Assembly: GCF_023273895.1 (NCBI RefSeq)
Contig: NZ_CP096883.1
Span: 3,224,001-3,288,000 of the forward strand
Direction of reading: 5' to 3'
Source of the DNA: Sphingobacterium sp. PCS056
Lineage (GTDB): Bacteria > Bacteroidota > Bacteroidia > Sphingobacteriales > Sphingobacteriaceae
DNA length: 64,000 bases
In this document: positions 62,707 to 64,000 of the stretch, piece after piece
How the letters are laid out: every line of letters begins with the position of its first letter
Numbering within the stretch: the stretch's first letter is position 1
The notes under the pieces: model-generated
Told to the model about the DNA's origin: nothing
The model's input: the letters and a program-made list of their open reading frames with translations, nothing else
Databases searched by the model: none
Translations under genes and position numbers: made by a program

Positions 62707-64000
62707 TTAATGTCCAATTTTGTCTTTTTTATTGGGTAATAATATAGTGAAAATTGCTACTCCTAATAATAAGACAATAGAAATAAGGGTCGAAAGCCCA
62801 TAAGCATGAGTTAGATTTTTCATTTGTAAGAATGTTTCTTTTTGGTCATGTAAATATATACCTAACACTAACGCAATGCCTAAGCAAATAGCAATTTGTT
62901 GTATGGTCAGATAAATACCAGAACCTATCCCAGTAAGATCTGTATTTAAATCCTTTAAAGCGATGGTCATTAAAGAAGGCAGTACAGTTCCGCAACCTAA
63001 CCCGTAAAAGAACAATATTCCATGGAGTTGTTGAATAGGAACTTTGCTTTGATTGTAAATGAAAAGATGTGCTATTAATCCGATTACCATCATGGTTAAT
63101 CCGATAAGGATGATCTTTTTGCCGTTTTTTTGAATAAAACGACTTACTATCACACTGGCAATAACATAGCCTATTCCTTGATATACAAATGCAATACCTG
63201 TCATGGTAGGTGTAAAGTGCTTATATGCCTGTAAATAATTAGAATTTATAATGAAATAAGCATCTTGTACCATGTAATAAGCTAATGCGGCACCTAAGCC
63301 TAAATTAAAAATTTTATTGTTAAAAAGCGAGAAATTAATTAGGGTAGCATGACCAAGATCGTATTGATTTTTCTGTTGTTTCAGAAAATATAGTATGAAG
63401 AGTATAGAAGTGCTTAATAAGATAATAATCCATAGGGGCCAATGTAACTCAGGTCCTAATATCAAAGGACAGATTAAACAAATGAGTACTCCAAACAATT
63501 GAAACATGGATATCAAGTTGATGTGTAATGTTGGTTGTGCTTGGGTGGTGGGAATGGTTAAATAGGCCATAAAAAAAGCAAAAATACCAATAGGAATATT
63601 GATGAGAAATATCAATCGCCAGCTTTCATCGATCCAGGTCTGATCTGGAAGGATACCTCCCAGCAGTTGACCTAAGATAGACGCTACTCCAGCTATGCTA
63701 CCATAAATGCCTAATGCCAATGAACGTTTTTCTTGTTCTTTAAATAAGAAGGTTAACAATGCGATGCCTTGTGGCACCATAAGACCTGAACTTATACCTT
63801 GTAAAAGTCTCCCAAATAGTAATAGATATACTGTGTTTGATAGCGCACAGATGAGGGATGAAGTCGTAAAACCAAGCATACCGATGAGGTATATTTTTTT
63901 TCTACCATAGTAATGACCTGCATTTCCAGAACAAATTAATAAACTTGCATAGCCAATTACATATAGAATAATGATCCATTGGGTTTCACTTGTAGTAAGT
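62707..64000 (-). CDS. MFS transporter (DHA2/14-helix drug-exporter-like), 5' truncated by window edge
   Basis: The frame stays open past the Met at 63879 to the right edge, reading ETQWIIILYVIGYASLLICS and GHYYGRKKIYLIGMLGF, which is the second membrane helix and the motif A loop (G-x-Y-x-G-R-K). So the Met at 63879 is not the true start and about one helix is missing. The visible part has LLLFGRLLQGISSGLMVPQG (motif B region), LGQLLGGILPDQTWIDESWR with LIFLINIPIGIFAFF (motif C type of DHA2 exporters) and further helices to LLLGVAIFTILLP. Export of drugs or metabolites is likely; substrate unknown. Confidence 0.9.
   Translation of the reverse strand, partial: LTTSETQWIIILYVIGYASLLICSGNAGHYYGRKKIYLIGMLGFTTSSLICALSNTVYLLLFGRLLQGISSGLMVPQGIALLTFLFKEQEKRSLALGIYGSIAGVASILGQLLGGILPDQTWIDESWRLIFLINIPIGIFAFFMAYLTIPTTQAQPTLHINLISMFQLFGVLICLICPLILGPELHWPLWIIILLSTSILFILYFLKQQKNQYDLGHATLINFSLFNNKIFNLGLGAALAYYMVQDAYFIINSNYLQAYKHFTPTMTGIAFVYQGIGYVIASVIVSRFIQKNGKKIILIGLTMMVIGLIAHLFIYNQSKVPIQQLHGILFFYGLGCGTVLPSLMTIALKDLNTDLTGIGSGIYLTIQQIAICLGIALVLGIYLHDQKETFLQMKNLTHAYGLSTLISIVLLLGVAIFTILLPNKKDKIGH

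Noticed and set aside
1..64000. tRNA or rRNA genes
   Set aside because: No cloverleaf with T-loop GTTCRA pattern plus CCA-like end, and no rRNA core sequence, was seen by eye; a tRNA scan would be decisive.

Overview
The window looks like a chromosomal segment of a low-GC Bacteroidota bacterium, most likely a member of the Sphingobacteriaceae such as Sphingobacterium. This is inferred from gene content: two SusC/SusD pairs, three ECF sigma/FecR pairs, AraC regulators of Bacteroidota type, and promoter boxes of the Bacteroidota form TAnnTTTG just upstream of many starts. No rRNA, tRNA or CRISPR array was recognised.

Layout. 1-11,700: a serine hydrolase cut by the left edge, a bestrophin-like channel, an acetyltransferase, small hypotheticals, two short-chain dehydrogenases, an AraC regulator, a CPBP membrane protease and a Crp/Fnr regulator broken by one in-frame stop. 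This part also carries decayed material: a DEAD/DEAH helicase fragment at 6,071-6,271 and a gene-poor stretch at 8,400-9,900 with an inverted array of 11-bp repeats. 11,900-31,000: two TonB-dependent uptake loci that point at each other. The left one (+) is sigma, FecR, SusC with STN domain, SusD, purple acid phosphatase, glycerophosphodiesterase. The right one (-) is sigma, FecR, SusC without STN, SusD, acid phosphatase. Both probably release and import phosphorus or alcohols from phosphoesters. A dehydrogenase and an AraC regulator lie between them.

31,100-48,200: a baeRF protein, a Tat-exported Gfo/Idh/MocA oxidoreductase, a lone response regulator, a DUF1275 protein, a methyltransferase, an unlisted 55-aa ORF, a LOV-type blue-light histidine kinase with its response regulator, a P-type cation ATPase, an NAD(P)-binding/DUF2867 protein, an ECF sigma factor, two very acidic low-complexity proteins with a shared N-terminal motif, and an arginine decarboxylase.

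48,200-57,000: a third sigma/FecR/STN-receptor system, followed by a DUF4876 lipoprotein, a DUF6850-type outer-membrane protein and a MauG-like di-heme peroxidase. This is the best candidate for a poorly described system, perhaps metal or redox linked. 57,000-64,000: DoxX, a TSUP/DUF1634 transporter pair bracketed by two nearly identical 38-aa peptide genes below usual annotation cut-offs, a lipoprotein, a divergent HxlR/YceI pair with a visible double-palindrome operator, and an MFS exporter cut by the right edge.

All functional calls rest on motif reading without database searches. Family names given from memory (DUF4876, DUF6850, DUF6713, baeRF) need a profile search.
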